From Haliotis asinina (lineage: Eukaryota; Mollusca; Gastropoda; Lepetellida; Haliotidae): 64,000 nucleotides of DNA. The position numbers were made by a program, and so were the translations under genes. Below the pieces are notes generated by a model. The model saw nothing but the letters and a program-made list of their open reading frames with translations. It had not been told where the DNA came from and ran no database searches. The DNA lies in the NCBI RefSeq assembly GCF_037392515.1, contig NW_027133896.1, forward strand, positions 1-64,000, written 5' to 3'. Shown here in pieces: positions 1-13,300 of this stretch; the stretch's first letter is position 1, and every line of letters starts with the position of its first letter.

Positions 1-47
1 CGAATCCACGTCATAGACCTGCATGCTCTCTGGCTTTCCGTCCACAA

Positions 48-225
48 GGGTGGCAGAGGGGTAGCACAATGGTTAAAGTGTTTGCTCATCAAACTGAGGA
101 CACGTTCGATTCCCTTTGAGGGCACAATGTGTGAAGCCCATTTCTGGCGTCTCCGGTTGTGATATTGCTGGAATGTTGCTGAAAGCGGCTTAAAACCATA
201 CTCACTCCACCAACCACTTACTCAC
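48..225 (+). repeat. tRNA-derived SINE, complete copy
   Basis: It starts with a tRNA-like head: GTAGCACAATGGTTAAAG resembles a Pol III A box and CGTTCGATTCCC a B box. The family body follows (AATGTGTGAAGCCCATTTCTGG, then GATATTGCTGGAATGTTGCT) and the ACTCAC tail. A second short SINE tail (CCGCGTTAAACCTAACTCAC) follows at about 262-295. This family recurs throughout the window. Confidence 0.85.
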
Positions 226-794
226 AAATTAAGCTTATACGCACTGACACAACAGAAACACTGCTCAAAACCGCGTTAAACCTAACTCACTCACATGCCC
301 TGATTTACTCTTGTTTACTCATAGTAACACAGTCACACTTATTTCGCTAACAGGCCGAAAGAAGTCTTCACCCAAAACCAGGAGCACAAGCTCTTGAATA
401 GACGCATCGCAGTTTGCAAACACACCGTTGAGTAAACATTGTTCAGTGTGTCACCCTTTTGTTTGCTTTCATCACTCCCATAATGAAGTCAGTCGAGTCT
501 GTTGGAGTTGATTCCTCTTGATGGGGATGACATTAAAGCTATGTTTAACCCAACCCTTACACAATAACAGGGGAAATGAGGATATCCTGGACTAGTGATA
601 AGGTGCACCTGCCTACAGGTAACGAGGATGCTTTAGATGGCGAGACCAATCCTCTCTGACGTGTTCAAAAACGTACCGATTAATTCCAATGTAACTCGCA
701 AAGGATTACGCATAACATATAGATTCAGTGGAACGCACATCATAATCAAAACATCATACCAACTCGGTGAGGTTTTTGCCATGTTTTGTCCTAA

Positions 795-1062
795 TGATAA
801 AAAAGTTGTTGAACTAACTATCATTAGAATATTTGCACAGTTCACTGTTTATTACGAGGGAGGAGTGCAGAGAAAGGCACAGCCAGGTGTTCGAGAAGCA
901 CGGGCACAAGTGCCGAGAAAGTTATTCATTAACCTCTGCTGTGCTGTCTCCACGCTTTCTCGCACACCTGGCTGTCCCTTTATCTGCACTCCTCCCTCGT
1001 AACCAATAGTGAACTGTGTCAATATTTTAATGATAGTTTGTTAAACAACTGTTTCATTTTAA
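795..1062. mobile_element. Foldback (palindromic) MITE-like element
   Basis: The left arm from about 798 (GTTGTTGAACTAACTATCATT, CACAGTTCACT, TTACGAGGGAGGAGTGCAG, ACAGCCAGGTG) is repeated in reverse complement on the right, ending at about 1060. The arms are about 110-120 bp with a loop of only some 30 bp, so a transcript would form a long hairpin. No transposase is encoded. The family is not recognised. Confidence 0.75.
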
Positions 1063-1308
1063 GGAAAGATATTCTGCAAAAACGTCACAGAGTTGGTATT
1101 ATGTTCTGATTATGTACGCCTACACCCGTACAGTTTATACGTGTTTACGCAGTGTGGGTCAGATTGCATAGTAACTGCTTGTGCTTTGCAGCCGGGTTTT
1201 CTGTGTCGTAGTTAAACAAGTACCTGTAGCTGGAAAATAACATATCTCGAGCCTAAAACTTGGTTTCGGCGCCTGGGTTATGCACAGTAATATATGTTTT
1301 ATTTGTAG

Positions 1309-1340
1309 TCGGCTCCAATCAGCTGAGCAAGTCAACCACA
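1309..1340 (+). other. 5' part of first visible TMC exon, upstream of the chosen ATG
   Basis: A T-rich stretch ending TTTATTTGTAG at 1308 looks like a splice acceptor, so the exon probably begins at 1309. The frame of ATG 1341 is open back to this border, so these bases may be 5'UTR or coding sequence continued from an exon left of the window. Confidence 0.5.
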
Positions 1341-4300
1341 ATGGAGATGAGTGTGGAGACGCACCCTCTGACTCGCTCCCCAACCAGCGTCAGTGTCTAC
1401 AACAGTGTCAGCAACACCGCCTTCAGCGACAACATCACCCGGGAAGGTACCCCAACACCCGTTCTTTGCTGTTGGACTCACTGTTGGACTCTACTGAGGG
1501 ACACCTCTTTCTGATAAATAACTGAATGACACTCTTTTTGATAAATGATACATAATCTTGTTGACGGAACACCTTTTGATAAATGACAAATGAACACTCT
1601 TTTGGACAAATCATACACTATATGATGAACGGAACTCTTTTTTTATATGACTAAATGACCTCATTTTGATCGATAGTTCATCAAAGATGAACGGCACATT
1701 TTTTTATATATGACTGAATGGTACAGAGACTGTTTTTTTTAGATATAGTGTAACCCTCAAACATCTCTAATACACCAGGCAACACTCAAACACTGGGGAG
1801 ATGTCGTGTTACCCTCAAACATCTCTAATACACCAGGCAACACTCAAACACTGGGGAGATGTCGCGTTACCCTCAAACATCTCTAATACATTAGGCAACA
1901 CTCAAACACTGGGGAGATGTCGTGTTACCCTCAAACATCTCTAATACACCAGGCAACACTCAAACACTGGGGAGATGTCGTGTTACCCTCAAACATCTCT
2001 AATACATTAGGCAACACTCAAACACTGGGGAGATGTCGTGTTACCCTCAAACATCTCTAATACATTAGGCAACACTCAAACACTGGGGAGATGTCGTGTT
2101 ACCCTCAAACATCTCCAATACATTAGGCACCAGTCACACATTGGGGATATATGATGTGACCCTCAAACACCAGGCGCCATTCAAACATCTTCGCCCTGCA
2201 AATACAGTATCTCGTAATATCACTAAACTACGCCCCCATATTGAAAGCTCTAAAACCTACAGGAAACAAAGAATAAGGGTCTAGCGAGACATCATGTGCC
2301 CCTTGGAGTGCTCTTTCATCTCACTGAAATGAGATGGACTTTCTGTGCCCACCGGGACGAGGGGTAGTTAACTGGTTAAAGCGTTCGTTCGTCTTGCCGA
2401 AGACCCGGGTTCGATTCCCCACACGTGCACAATGTGTGAAGCCCATTTCTGTTGCCTCTCGACTTAATGTTGCGGGAATATTGCTAAAAGCGGTGCAAAA
2501 CCATACTCACTCATTCACTATGAGTTCCAGATGACCCCCAGGTCAGCTACCAACCCTCCCCTGAGCCCCGACACCGACAGGAACGCAAGACCTTGGATGA
2601 GGTCATTTACCGCATTCGCTATTCCCACGAAAAACAAAGGTAGATCTTTTCTCTCAGCTGCCTGAATGTTAAGTAACTTTATACCTTCTGAGCTTCCTTA
2701 AACTTTTTCGAGTTCTTCGCTGAAACTAAATCCAGCTAAAACCTCGAGCGAATGAGCCGACAAGAGTCACCTTTGTGTGAAACACAAAAATCTGGGTTAC
2801 AACTGGTCCTCAGCAACCCATGCTTGTCTTAAAGTGCGAATAACGGGATCGGGTGGTCAGACGCGCTGACTTGTTTAACACATGTCTTCATATCTCAAGT
2901 GCATTTTGGAACCGATGACATGTGTCAACCAAGTCAGCGAGCCTGACCATCCGTTAGTTGCCTCTTACGACAAGTATGGTCGCCTTTTATGTCAAGCATG
3001 GGTTGCTGAGGGTCTATTCTACCCCGGACCTTCACGGCTGTGTACTTGAGGACGACGTGGGAGACAGAAGTTCCTAGCTGTACAACTGATGTATTTTGAC
3101 TGCATCTGGTAATAAACAAAAACAGTTCCAGCCTATTTCTGTAAACCAGTGAAAATGGTCGATAAACACTTACGGGACAATCCAGTGACATTCTTCACAA
3201 TGTAAAGACCTAGCTGTCAATCAGAGGTGAAGGTTGCGTCCCTTAGTTGTGCCAGGATCCTCTGACAGTCGTTTCAAATCAACAATTCGTCCCATTCATG
3301 ATCCTTGAATTTTAGCAATATGTCCATGGTCGTGCATGGGCTTTTCTCCCGCATCACCAGATGAGATAACCTACTGACAGCGCATAAAGCAACATAAACT
3401 CATTCACTCACTCACTGATGGCAGCTTCGACTGGTCGAACGACATCGAGGCGGTGAATTCAGGGGAGATGGATGCAAGGGGATCGGTACATCAGGACTTC
3501 CTCAACAAGCTGCGAGAACAGCCCCTCCATATTCAGCAGAAACTAAGGCTATCCAGGTATTAACACACGTCTCCACAACAGATGCTTTCTACTTGTTGGG
3601 AAAAGCCTTCAAATGGTAATCTTGGGCGGTCTGGTAGCCTGGTGGTTAAATCGTTGGCTTGTCACGGCAAGAGCCGGGTTTGAATCCCCAAATGAATACA
3701 ATGTATGAAGTCTATTTCTGGTGTCCCCCGTCGTGATATTGCTGGAATATTGCTCAAAAGGGCGAAAGTCCACACTCACTCAGCTGGAAAACCACAGACA
3801 GGCAAGTACCCTTCTTCAGTGAACCAAGTTCTGTGCATAGTCAACTTCTTTATTGCAGTGTGTGACGTCACTTCATCACTTGCTTGATAACGGTGTTAGT
3901 ACCTACATCAAAACGTTGCACCCATTGCAAGAAAGAAGTTGACTACCCATAGACCTTGGTTTTCCTTCACCTATACAACTTCTAAAATGCTTTTCAAAGA
4001 GGAACTTTTTTCAGTGTACCACATACAGGCAGTTGTCTTAAGTTCTGTTGGAAACCAAACATAGTCAAGTACTTTCCGCCACAGAACCACCATGCAGAGA
4101 TTTCAACAAGAATATACAATTAAACCCTGACAGTGAAAGACAACTTAACAACGCAATTCAAACCTCACACCTTCATTTCATCAATATTTTGATCTACACA
4201 CCTATATGTGCTATTTTAAACAATAATGGCATGGGTTTTTTTTCCAAAAAATGATAACATTTTTTCTGTCCCCATCTACAGATATCTCAGAGACAATCTT

Positions 4301-7300
4301 GATGCAGATTCCATGTACACAAGCTTTAAAAGCCGATCAAAGAAATCACGGGTAAGAATACAAATAACTTAATAACAAGTTTTAGAGACATAAAGTGATT
4401 GATAATCAGTGATGACGTCACTGTTCTCTGTAAGGACAAACATGCCCCCTTCCACCGGCATTATCTGCAACTTATATGATGTTTTATGACGCACCTGTTT
4501 GTGGAAACCACGAGATAATTCGGTCCTGTAGATGTTGCGACATTGAAATGTATCTTCATTCATGTGTTTTAGGCTGCAAGGATCTACGGGGACTTTGGAA
4601 TCGGATTTTGGAGAAAGAACATAACTAAAATTTCTGGTAGGTAGAACAGATCCTGACATACATGACATACATTCAAAAAATAAAGCATGTGTTTTATGCG
4701 CATGTACCAGGGACTGGCGAAGATTCTGATCCCCAACTAATTGTCGTAAGAGTCATACAGTAAATGTAGTTTTACGCCGCACTCGGCAATATTTCAGTTA
4801 TATATACCAGCAATATTCCAATTAATGATCGAATCTGCATTATCTTGAACATAATGACCATTCACAGATTTAAGGGCTGTCAATCTGAAACACTATAATG
4901 ATACAGTTGCTGTCACAGCTTAAGAACCAGACGGGCTCATCGCTTCACTTTGCGAACACATTTTATCAAGGCTCTTTGAAAGAGATTTATCAAAAAACCC
5001 AAACAAACAAAAAAGAACATTCTCATCATACAGCCGGAATTCTACAATCGACTCAATGTTTCAGCAGAAATTCTTTATAAAAGTTGAAAGGGTTTAGTCG
5101 CTTTTATGTTATGATATCTGTTTCCAAAACTAATTCATGAAATGTTTGCTCCCCTCGCAGCCTACCACGGCAGCAACGTCGCCTCCTACTTTCTCTTCCT
5201 GAGGTTCCTCACCTACCTCAACATAATCATTGCCCTGCTTCTCCTCGCTTTCATCAGTATGCCACAGGTAGGCAAATTCTTTTTCAGTTTCAACGGGTTA
5301 GGCAAATGCTGTCATCATGGTACCACAGGTACAAACAGGCAGACCCTACCTCAGTATGCCATATGTAGGCTTGCACGTCAGTATTCAGGTAGAAACACGT
5401 TTTCGTCAGTCTTCAGCTGTAAGGTCCATGCCTTCATTAATATACCAAACCAGACACTAGGACTGTAATGATGGATTGTTAGTGTTGAGTCTCCGATAGC
5501 AATTAATTGATGCTAGAAATGAAAAACCATCGATGCACTGATAGTATGTGTGACTATCGATAGTGTAGTAACTGACTTCCGTTGACAAATATTTGTGTTG
5601 TACTTTTACTTTCTTATTGCTCACCCCTGGAAGATACTGCAGTGTAATATTTTTACGGCAATATTAGTTTAGTGTAATATTTTTACGGCAACATCAGTTT
5701 AGTGTAATATTTTTACTGCAATATTACACTAGTGTAATACCGCTAGATGTATGACGTCATAAGGGTTCAGAGTTATGACGTCACAATGCTAATGCCGCTA
5801 TCGCAGTAGTACTGGACCATGTTTGACTCGAGGAAAAGAGGGAGTCTTCACACTGTAGCCTCAGTTTCTGTCAGTTTGTGTTGGATGTAATAAACACAAT
5901 AGTAAACTCGCTTCTGTGAAAGACCATTCTCGCTTTCGCTCGTTTGATAAAAAAATCATTCACTCGTTTAATAAATATGGTATAACACGGAAGGCCGTTT
6001 GTTTGAGTGCAGGTGCAGACTTGAAGCTTCATTGAGTTTACGTTTCATCTGCTTAGGTGACGTTTCTGTCAGGTATTAAAAGAGACAAACTACTTCAACT
6101 AGTTTTTATTTCAAATAAACTGTACTTTCATTTGGAAAGACTTCAAGTGAGACAATTCAAGGAGTAAAAACTACCACTATCGCAGTAGCATGCTGTAATA
6201 GACTATCGTCATAGCTGTTATCCCCTCAATAGTCACCCCTTCTAGATACCTGTTAGGTAAACACTATCACTAATCACCAGTGTACCAGAGGTGGGTAATG
6301 AGTATGCCACAGGTAGATTACGTTTTCGCAAGTCTTCTGAACGAACATAGAAAGGTCAGTATAAAAATCACAGAATATACAATTCAATCTTTACAAGTTA
6401 CCTCAGATCTGTGCAATATAGATCACCATTATTCTGGAATATATCCCAGGTAGCGTCTGTTTCAGATTCTGTCAGGGGATGCAACTATCCCAGGCGACGT
6501 GGTGGGATATTTTGTACGTATATCATACATAGTTGATAAATGCATAGTTTATTGCCCTGCGTGAAGATCCTGGGTAGAATTGGTCTTTAGCAACCCATAC
6601 TTGTCGTAAAAGGCGGGATCAGGTGATCAGGCTCGCTGACTTCGTCGATACGTCATCGTGACATAATTGCGCATGATATTGGTCACTCGATTGCTCACCC
6701 AGGCTCAGTTATTTACATAATATTTGAATATCGTTGAGATATTACTGAGTGCAACAAACAACAAGCAAAACAAATCATTCCTGTGTGCCAGATCGCCGGA
6801 TGATCAGGGCCGGTTGCACAAACCTATCTTAAGCCTATGTTAAATCTTTGGATGTGTGATCAGCTATGCGTCAAGGTGGCATAGTGGAACAGAGCCCTGG
6901 TATTGTTCAGATACCACCTACAATAACATAGTAATTTGTTGTGGCACAGTGCGCGCTCACCTTTTAAACAACACAGTTGCAACTTTTGTTTTGTTGCATA
7001 GAGAAACGTTTCGGTGTATGTTCTTACACTACGATGAAGCTAAAAGCAATGACGAGTAAATAGTTATTCTTAAATCGTATACTTCATTGCCGGCAAACCA
7101 TCGTCTAGAATGCCGATAATGTTTAAGGCTCGGAGGCTATGTATTCACGTAGGATACAATTGTGATTGCTGACAGTTTCTTCTGGAATAATTCTTTTTTT
7201 TTTTGTTTGCTAAAATCTCAGATGCACACGGATATTGACAGACTTACAACCGCACTACCTATTTGTTCATCAGGAAGGGTTTTACCAAAGGAGCAACTTC

Positions 7301-10300
7301 AGAATGAAAAAAAGGTCATTCTGAATAGCTTTACCAAAACCGAACAAAATTGTTAAAATATTTATAGAGACTGTGTGTCGTGAGAAAACAATTGTATGAC
7401 GTTTTGAATGTCGCGTGTTTTGACAGGGTGAGCTTTCCACAAGCGTGATGTTCTACGGGGCGTACAGCAACACAACATGGGGGTACTATGAACGACCAAT
7501 GGCGTACTTCCTCACCTGGGGTTCGGTCAACCTGCTGTCTTTTATTGTCATAATTCTCAGGTAAAACTATTTTGTTCATGTTGTCAAGGTGATAGAAATG
7601 CGGTTGTTAAACTGCGTGTTTGTTTAAAATGAAACAGGTTTTGTTTGAGTCGTACAAATTTTAACCTATAATTCCTGTCAGCCCATGGTTTAACTTAAAA
7701 CATTTTAAGAGCACTTTTACATCACAGGAATATTGTCTTACTGGATTGTGGTTCTGGAAAGAGTTTGGGGGATTTGGTTACGAAACCAGCTGTTAAAAAA
7801 GTGCACATCCAGTAGACAGCCATTGAATGACCAAGCAGAACCAGGGCATTCTCTGTTTGAATAGCGCAACACCAATGCCAGGAAAAGTACATTTTTGTGT
7901 ACCTTGTCTTTTACCCCAACAAAATCTGTTTCCGAAAAAGCGAGGTCTTCTCTGGGCTCTACATATTATGTTTTCCCAAAGTGTTAAACGTTTGCGGTGT
8001 GCATCTCTACGGGCCATCCAGTTGACAGCTAACATGTGCCGAAGCGGTGTAGGTCCGGTTACTCGGTTAGAACTGGTCTACCGGGATCGGGTGATTAGGC
8101 TCGCTGCCGTGGTTGACACATCATCGTAATCCTATTGTGTAGGTCCTGCTCTTGATCACTGGATTGTCTGGTCCAGACTCGATTAAGTATCGGCCGCCGC
8201 CATCTAATTCGAAAACTGCTGAATGTGGAGTGAAGCAACAAGCAAACAAATGTTGACACACCTCACTCATGCTTTAGATAGTCTGAACGCATAGTTCTGA
8301 CTTCCTGATGCTGTTGTATTGAGTTATTTTATGGTAAGACAAGGTTCCACCTCCAGCATGCTGTTTCGGTTCCGGAGAACCAAACACAGCAGCTCTGACG
8401 AGGAGATGACGTACACCTGGCGTCTCTTTACGTCATGGGACTACTCCGTGTATGAGAAGCAGGGAGCCAGTGACCGGAAGGAAGCCATTAAAACGGAAAT
8501 GCTGGTAAGGGGAAGTAACTCTAAACGAGTGCCAAAAGGACTCGCTGAACACAGGACAATGCTATTTCTATTATGTTGTATGAATTGCCTGGATTGAGTG
8601 ATCATTAACTGTATGCTTCTTTTTGTTATGTACATATTGACATTGAAAAATGTCACACCTCATATTTTCGTATCTTCACAAAGTCAAGAAAGCATTAGAC
8701 ATTTAGCCGTCACATGTGTCAATACGTCAGACAGGCATAGTTTTTACTGTGTGATTGAATTTTGCTTGAGGTGACCAAGCAAATTTTCTTGATGCAAGAA
8801 AGAGCACACGGTCCCTTCAAATCCCAATTAAAACTGCGGCCAGTGAGTGAGTGAGTGAGTTAAGATTTTAAGTTACATCGTCAACATTTCAGCCATCGTG
8901 AGTAACTCAAGATATATTTGTAATAATTAATAATAATTAATTTGTAATAATTAAAGGTACATTCGCCGCCAGGCTTACTTTTGCTTTTGCGCATAGAAAA
9001 CACAAAGGATGGTCAGAGAATAGAATAGCAGAATTTTCACTCCTTCATAGCGGTTTAAGCACTTGAAATTGATACGAGGCACATAAAGTAACTGTGCATA
9101 CAAAAAATAAAAATCTAAATTAATCAAACCTGTGTAGACACATAATGATTTAAACTCAGAGGCTACTGACATGTATTCAACATGCAACATGCATGCACGT
9201 GCCGCGTTCCGTGACGTCAGTGGTTTCGTCCTTGAGAGGTGGAATACGTTGCTGCACGTGCATTCCGTGAAAGAGATACAGAGCAAATGAATGCCACATA
9301 ATACTATCACTTTAGAATGTTCAATTTCCGCCATTTGCGATCGTTCAAAATATTAAACGGCTACTGAAACGCAAAGCATGCCAAGGCTAGCGTCTGCACA
9401 ACGTCAAGAAGCCATTCGGATGGTCCATGGGAGAATGTCTCAACGACAAGTGGTTGCACATTTCCTCTGCCACCGGAACACACCATTTCTGCACTGGTGA
9501 GACGCTACCAGAACACAAAAGACGTCGTCCATCGGCAACGTTCTGGACGTCCACGTGCAACGATGCCAAGACAGGACAGATGGATAAGGGTGACCCACCT
9601 TCCCCACAGGCTTCAGACTTCGCCGAATTCACCCCCAACACAGTTCGACAACGTATACGTCATCACGGGATCAGACCAGGACGTCCCGCCATACGACCTA
9701 CGTCAACAACGGCATCGACAAGCTCGCCGAATGTGGTACTGAAATCATGTCCACAGACCCTGATTTTGGTGTAGAAATGTTGTTTTTACAGATGAGTCCA
9801 GGTATAACATTTCCCATTAACGCGTGGGAGAACAGGCGTGTGTCTTGGAGAGGAATGGATGTGGTTCCGTGATGGTCTGGGGTGGGATAACAGCACGCCC
9901 TTTGGTAATTGTTCAGGGCAACCTTACTGGTGTGGGCTACAGGGATAAGATTCGTCGACCTGTGGCAATTTCTTTTCTGCAAAGTCATAGCCCTGCGTCA
10001 ACATTCCAACGGGACAGTGCCCGCCCTCTTGCAACACCACAACGTTGACTTAATGCCTTGGCCTGCAAATTCTCCGGATCTCTCTCCGATAGAACATGTT
10101 TTGGACGAGATGGATCTTCATCATCCGCCAGATAACGTCCTTGACCTTGCAACAGAACTTGAGAGGATCTGTCGTGACATGTTTGATAGGTTCTATGCGT
10201 CGTCGATGCACTGCTGTTCTTAATGCCGATGGTGGACATACCCGTTACTGAGCTTGTGACATGATCGTTTGACCCGTGCCCCGCTTGTGGACTAGTGACG

Positions 10301-13300
10301 TCATTGTGCTTGACTTTTCAATTGAAATGCTCCCGGATTGTTATGCTCTCATGATCCTTCCATTACAGTTTATATGTACCTTTGACATTGTTATCGTACT
10401 TATCACCTGGGAAAATATTTTGACAGTGCACAGTTTCTTTATGTGACTAGTATATTTCCTTGCACTCGTAGTGATGAGTAAGCGTATTATATCAACATAA
10501 TCAACTGATTTTAGGAACTTGTGCGGGAAGACAGAGGGAAGAACAAAAGAAAACAACGTGGGCTATGCTCAAGGTAATGATGACTGTGATATCTGATGCT
10601 GCTTGGTAGTGTTGATGATGTTGCTGGTCATGCTGCCGTTGATGAGTGATGGTCTGTTGATGATGCTGATAAACACATGTCCTGTAAGGCATTTGTGCAT
10701 TTTCCACAGACTGTACTGAAATACCGTCAACAACTGTGGTACCCTAAGTGAATTTGCAAATGCAGTCTCTGTACATTCGGTATGCCCCCGTGAACATTCG
10801 TGACCGACTCGTGTTATTCCGGGACAAACCGAATAGCAAGACGGTTCTTCTCGGAGGTTACGGAAAGAGGCGAGTGGAGAGGAATGCCCCCTTGAAGCGG
10901 CTGGAATAGGTCATGAGGAAACCATGTTTGATGCAAGTGAGTGAGTTAGGTTTGGTTGTTGGGTGTTAGTTGATTTTTACGCCGCGTTTTGCATTATTTC
11001 TGCAATATCACAGTGGCTTACAGCTGAAATGGGCTCCACACATTATACCGATGTGGAGAATCAAACCCGAGTCTTCAGTGTGACGAACGACCGCTCTACC
11101 TACTAGGCTACCTCTCGGCCCTAACTGATGAAAGGCGACTAACAAAAGAAACATGTCAGTGCTTGTTAATATTAATGTAGAGAATGAAAACACATTATGT
11201 ACAACATTTTCGTCCCCGCTGGCGAAGGTGTATGTTGGTGATACTGAGGGTGGTGGTGAATCTGTTGGTGATGGCGGTGTTGGGAGGCAGTGGCTACCTC
11301 ATCTTCCTTGTGGCCAACATCAAAGAGACGCCGATACCCTTACCAGATTTCTTCAGCGATTTCCTGGATAGATACGAGGTAAGTGGGATCGGTGGCCACT
11401 CAAGAGAACACTTCTTGGTCACGGAACCACAGGCTGATAGAGTGAGCATGGACCTCATGCTGACATTGTACGCCACATGCTTGTTTCCTAAAGGGTTATC
11501 CAGCGACTTACATCCTCCGAAGCCAGGGGTATATTTCAAGAACATGTAATCAGAGTTTGTCCGTTGGTTTGTTGTTTAACGCCGCACTGTGTAGATCGAT
11601 GATCATGATGTTTATCACTGGATAGTCCAGTGCACACTCGAGTATTCACAGTCCACCGCCATATAGCTGAGATATTCCTGAGTCCGGTGTGGAATAACAA
11701 ACAAACAGAACGATTAAGATGATCTTAAAACTGAATTCAGATATTATGCATTAATATACCACCCCCAAAAAAGAAACGCAGAGGCGATTTGTACTTTTCA
11801 AAATCTATAAATTACCTATTGTGATGAAACAATCGTGCTAATCTGTAACAAACGCGTTGATAACATGATTTTACACAATTGCACATGTAAAAATCTATGT
11901 TACCTGAAAATGTTGATTTTGATGAGATTTCTTACAAAGACTGGAAAGTCATCGCCGCAACGCAACAGAAATCCGGCACCTTCCAGTTGAAACTGTGCAC
12001 CAAAGAGCAGTCACTGTTTGGCAATAAAACTCCAGATTACTTTCAGAAAATAGCATTCGGTTTGAAGGAGTTTCAAGGTGAAATCAATACGTCACGCCTT
12101 GACTCTGCGACACGCAACATCGCGATTGAAAGAATGCATGCTGGAGATTACCAATCTTCTGTGCGAGGAGTTTGAATGTTAGTCTGAGCAAGATATCATG
12201 ACTTGCAGCTCGCTGCAACTAACAAATGACCGCCCCTGTAGTGGCAGACCTCGAGTTGCCCAAGATCGGTACATCCGGGTACTACAATTGCGTGACAATT
12301 TGTGGACGAATTATACATGTTTGAAAATACAACATATTCGTAACAAATGTCTCGTCTATGCGTTTCTTTTTCCGGATAGTATATTTCTTATGATTGCACT
12401 TGTGTATTGCAGCTGCCCCTAGTGGTTGCAGGTCTGAAGTTGATTGTTCCTCTTGTGTTCAGCCAGTTGATCAGGTTGGAACAGTGGCACCCAAGAACGG
12501 AGTTGAAACTGACCCTGGGCAGGTAAAAGGGCATATCCAACATTAAGTTTGATGATTTGATGATGGTTAGAATGGGTCTTCTGCAACCAGTGCTTGTTGT
12601 CTGTGAAGACCCGTCTGGGAATCTGTCTTCAGTATCCATGATCTTAGTTAGATCGGATCGGATGATTTAGGCTTGTTGAGCGAGATATTCTCTGGGATTG
12701 ACCAAAGTGTACATGACGTCGGTTTTCGACCCATACTCTTGGCATTTCGTGACAAAGCTGAAACAGGTGAAAAAGCGGTGAAGATCCGGGTTAGAATTGA
12801 TCTTCAGTAACCTATGTTTGTCGTAAGAGGTGACTAACGGGATCGAGTTATCAGGCTCGCTGACTTGGTTCAGACATGTCAGAGTATCCCAGTTGTGTAG
12901 ATCGATGCTCATGCATTTGACCGCTGGTTTTTCTGGATTATTTACAAACCGCTGCCATAAAGCTGGAACATGTGCTGAGTGTTGCGTAAAACAACAGTCA
13001 ATGATTGTCCAAAGCGACTGAGGGGCCAAACTTGGGAACTTGGCTGAAGTAGGAAAAATTGTGGATGCCCGTACCGTACTCCGTCACTTCATAATCTTTT
13101 ATCGTCAACAGGACGACGTTGTTCTACATCGCCAGCCTCATCGTCTTTGTCGTGTCACTGTATGACGTCACAACCGAATGTATTGCCGACACTGCAAACT
13201 CCACCACAGAGCAGGTAATCTGTATGTCATGCTAAGAGTCTGTATGTCATGCTAAGAGTCTGTATGTCATGCTGAGGCACCGGTAGTCCTAAATGCATGA

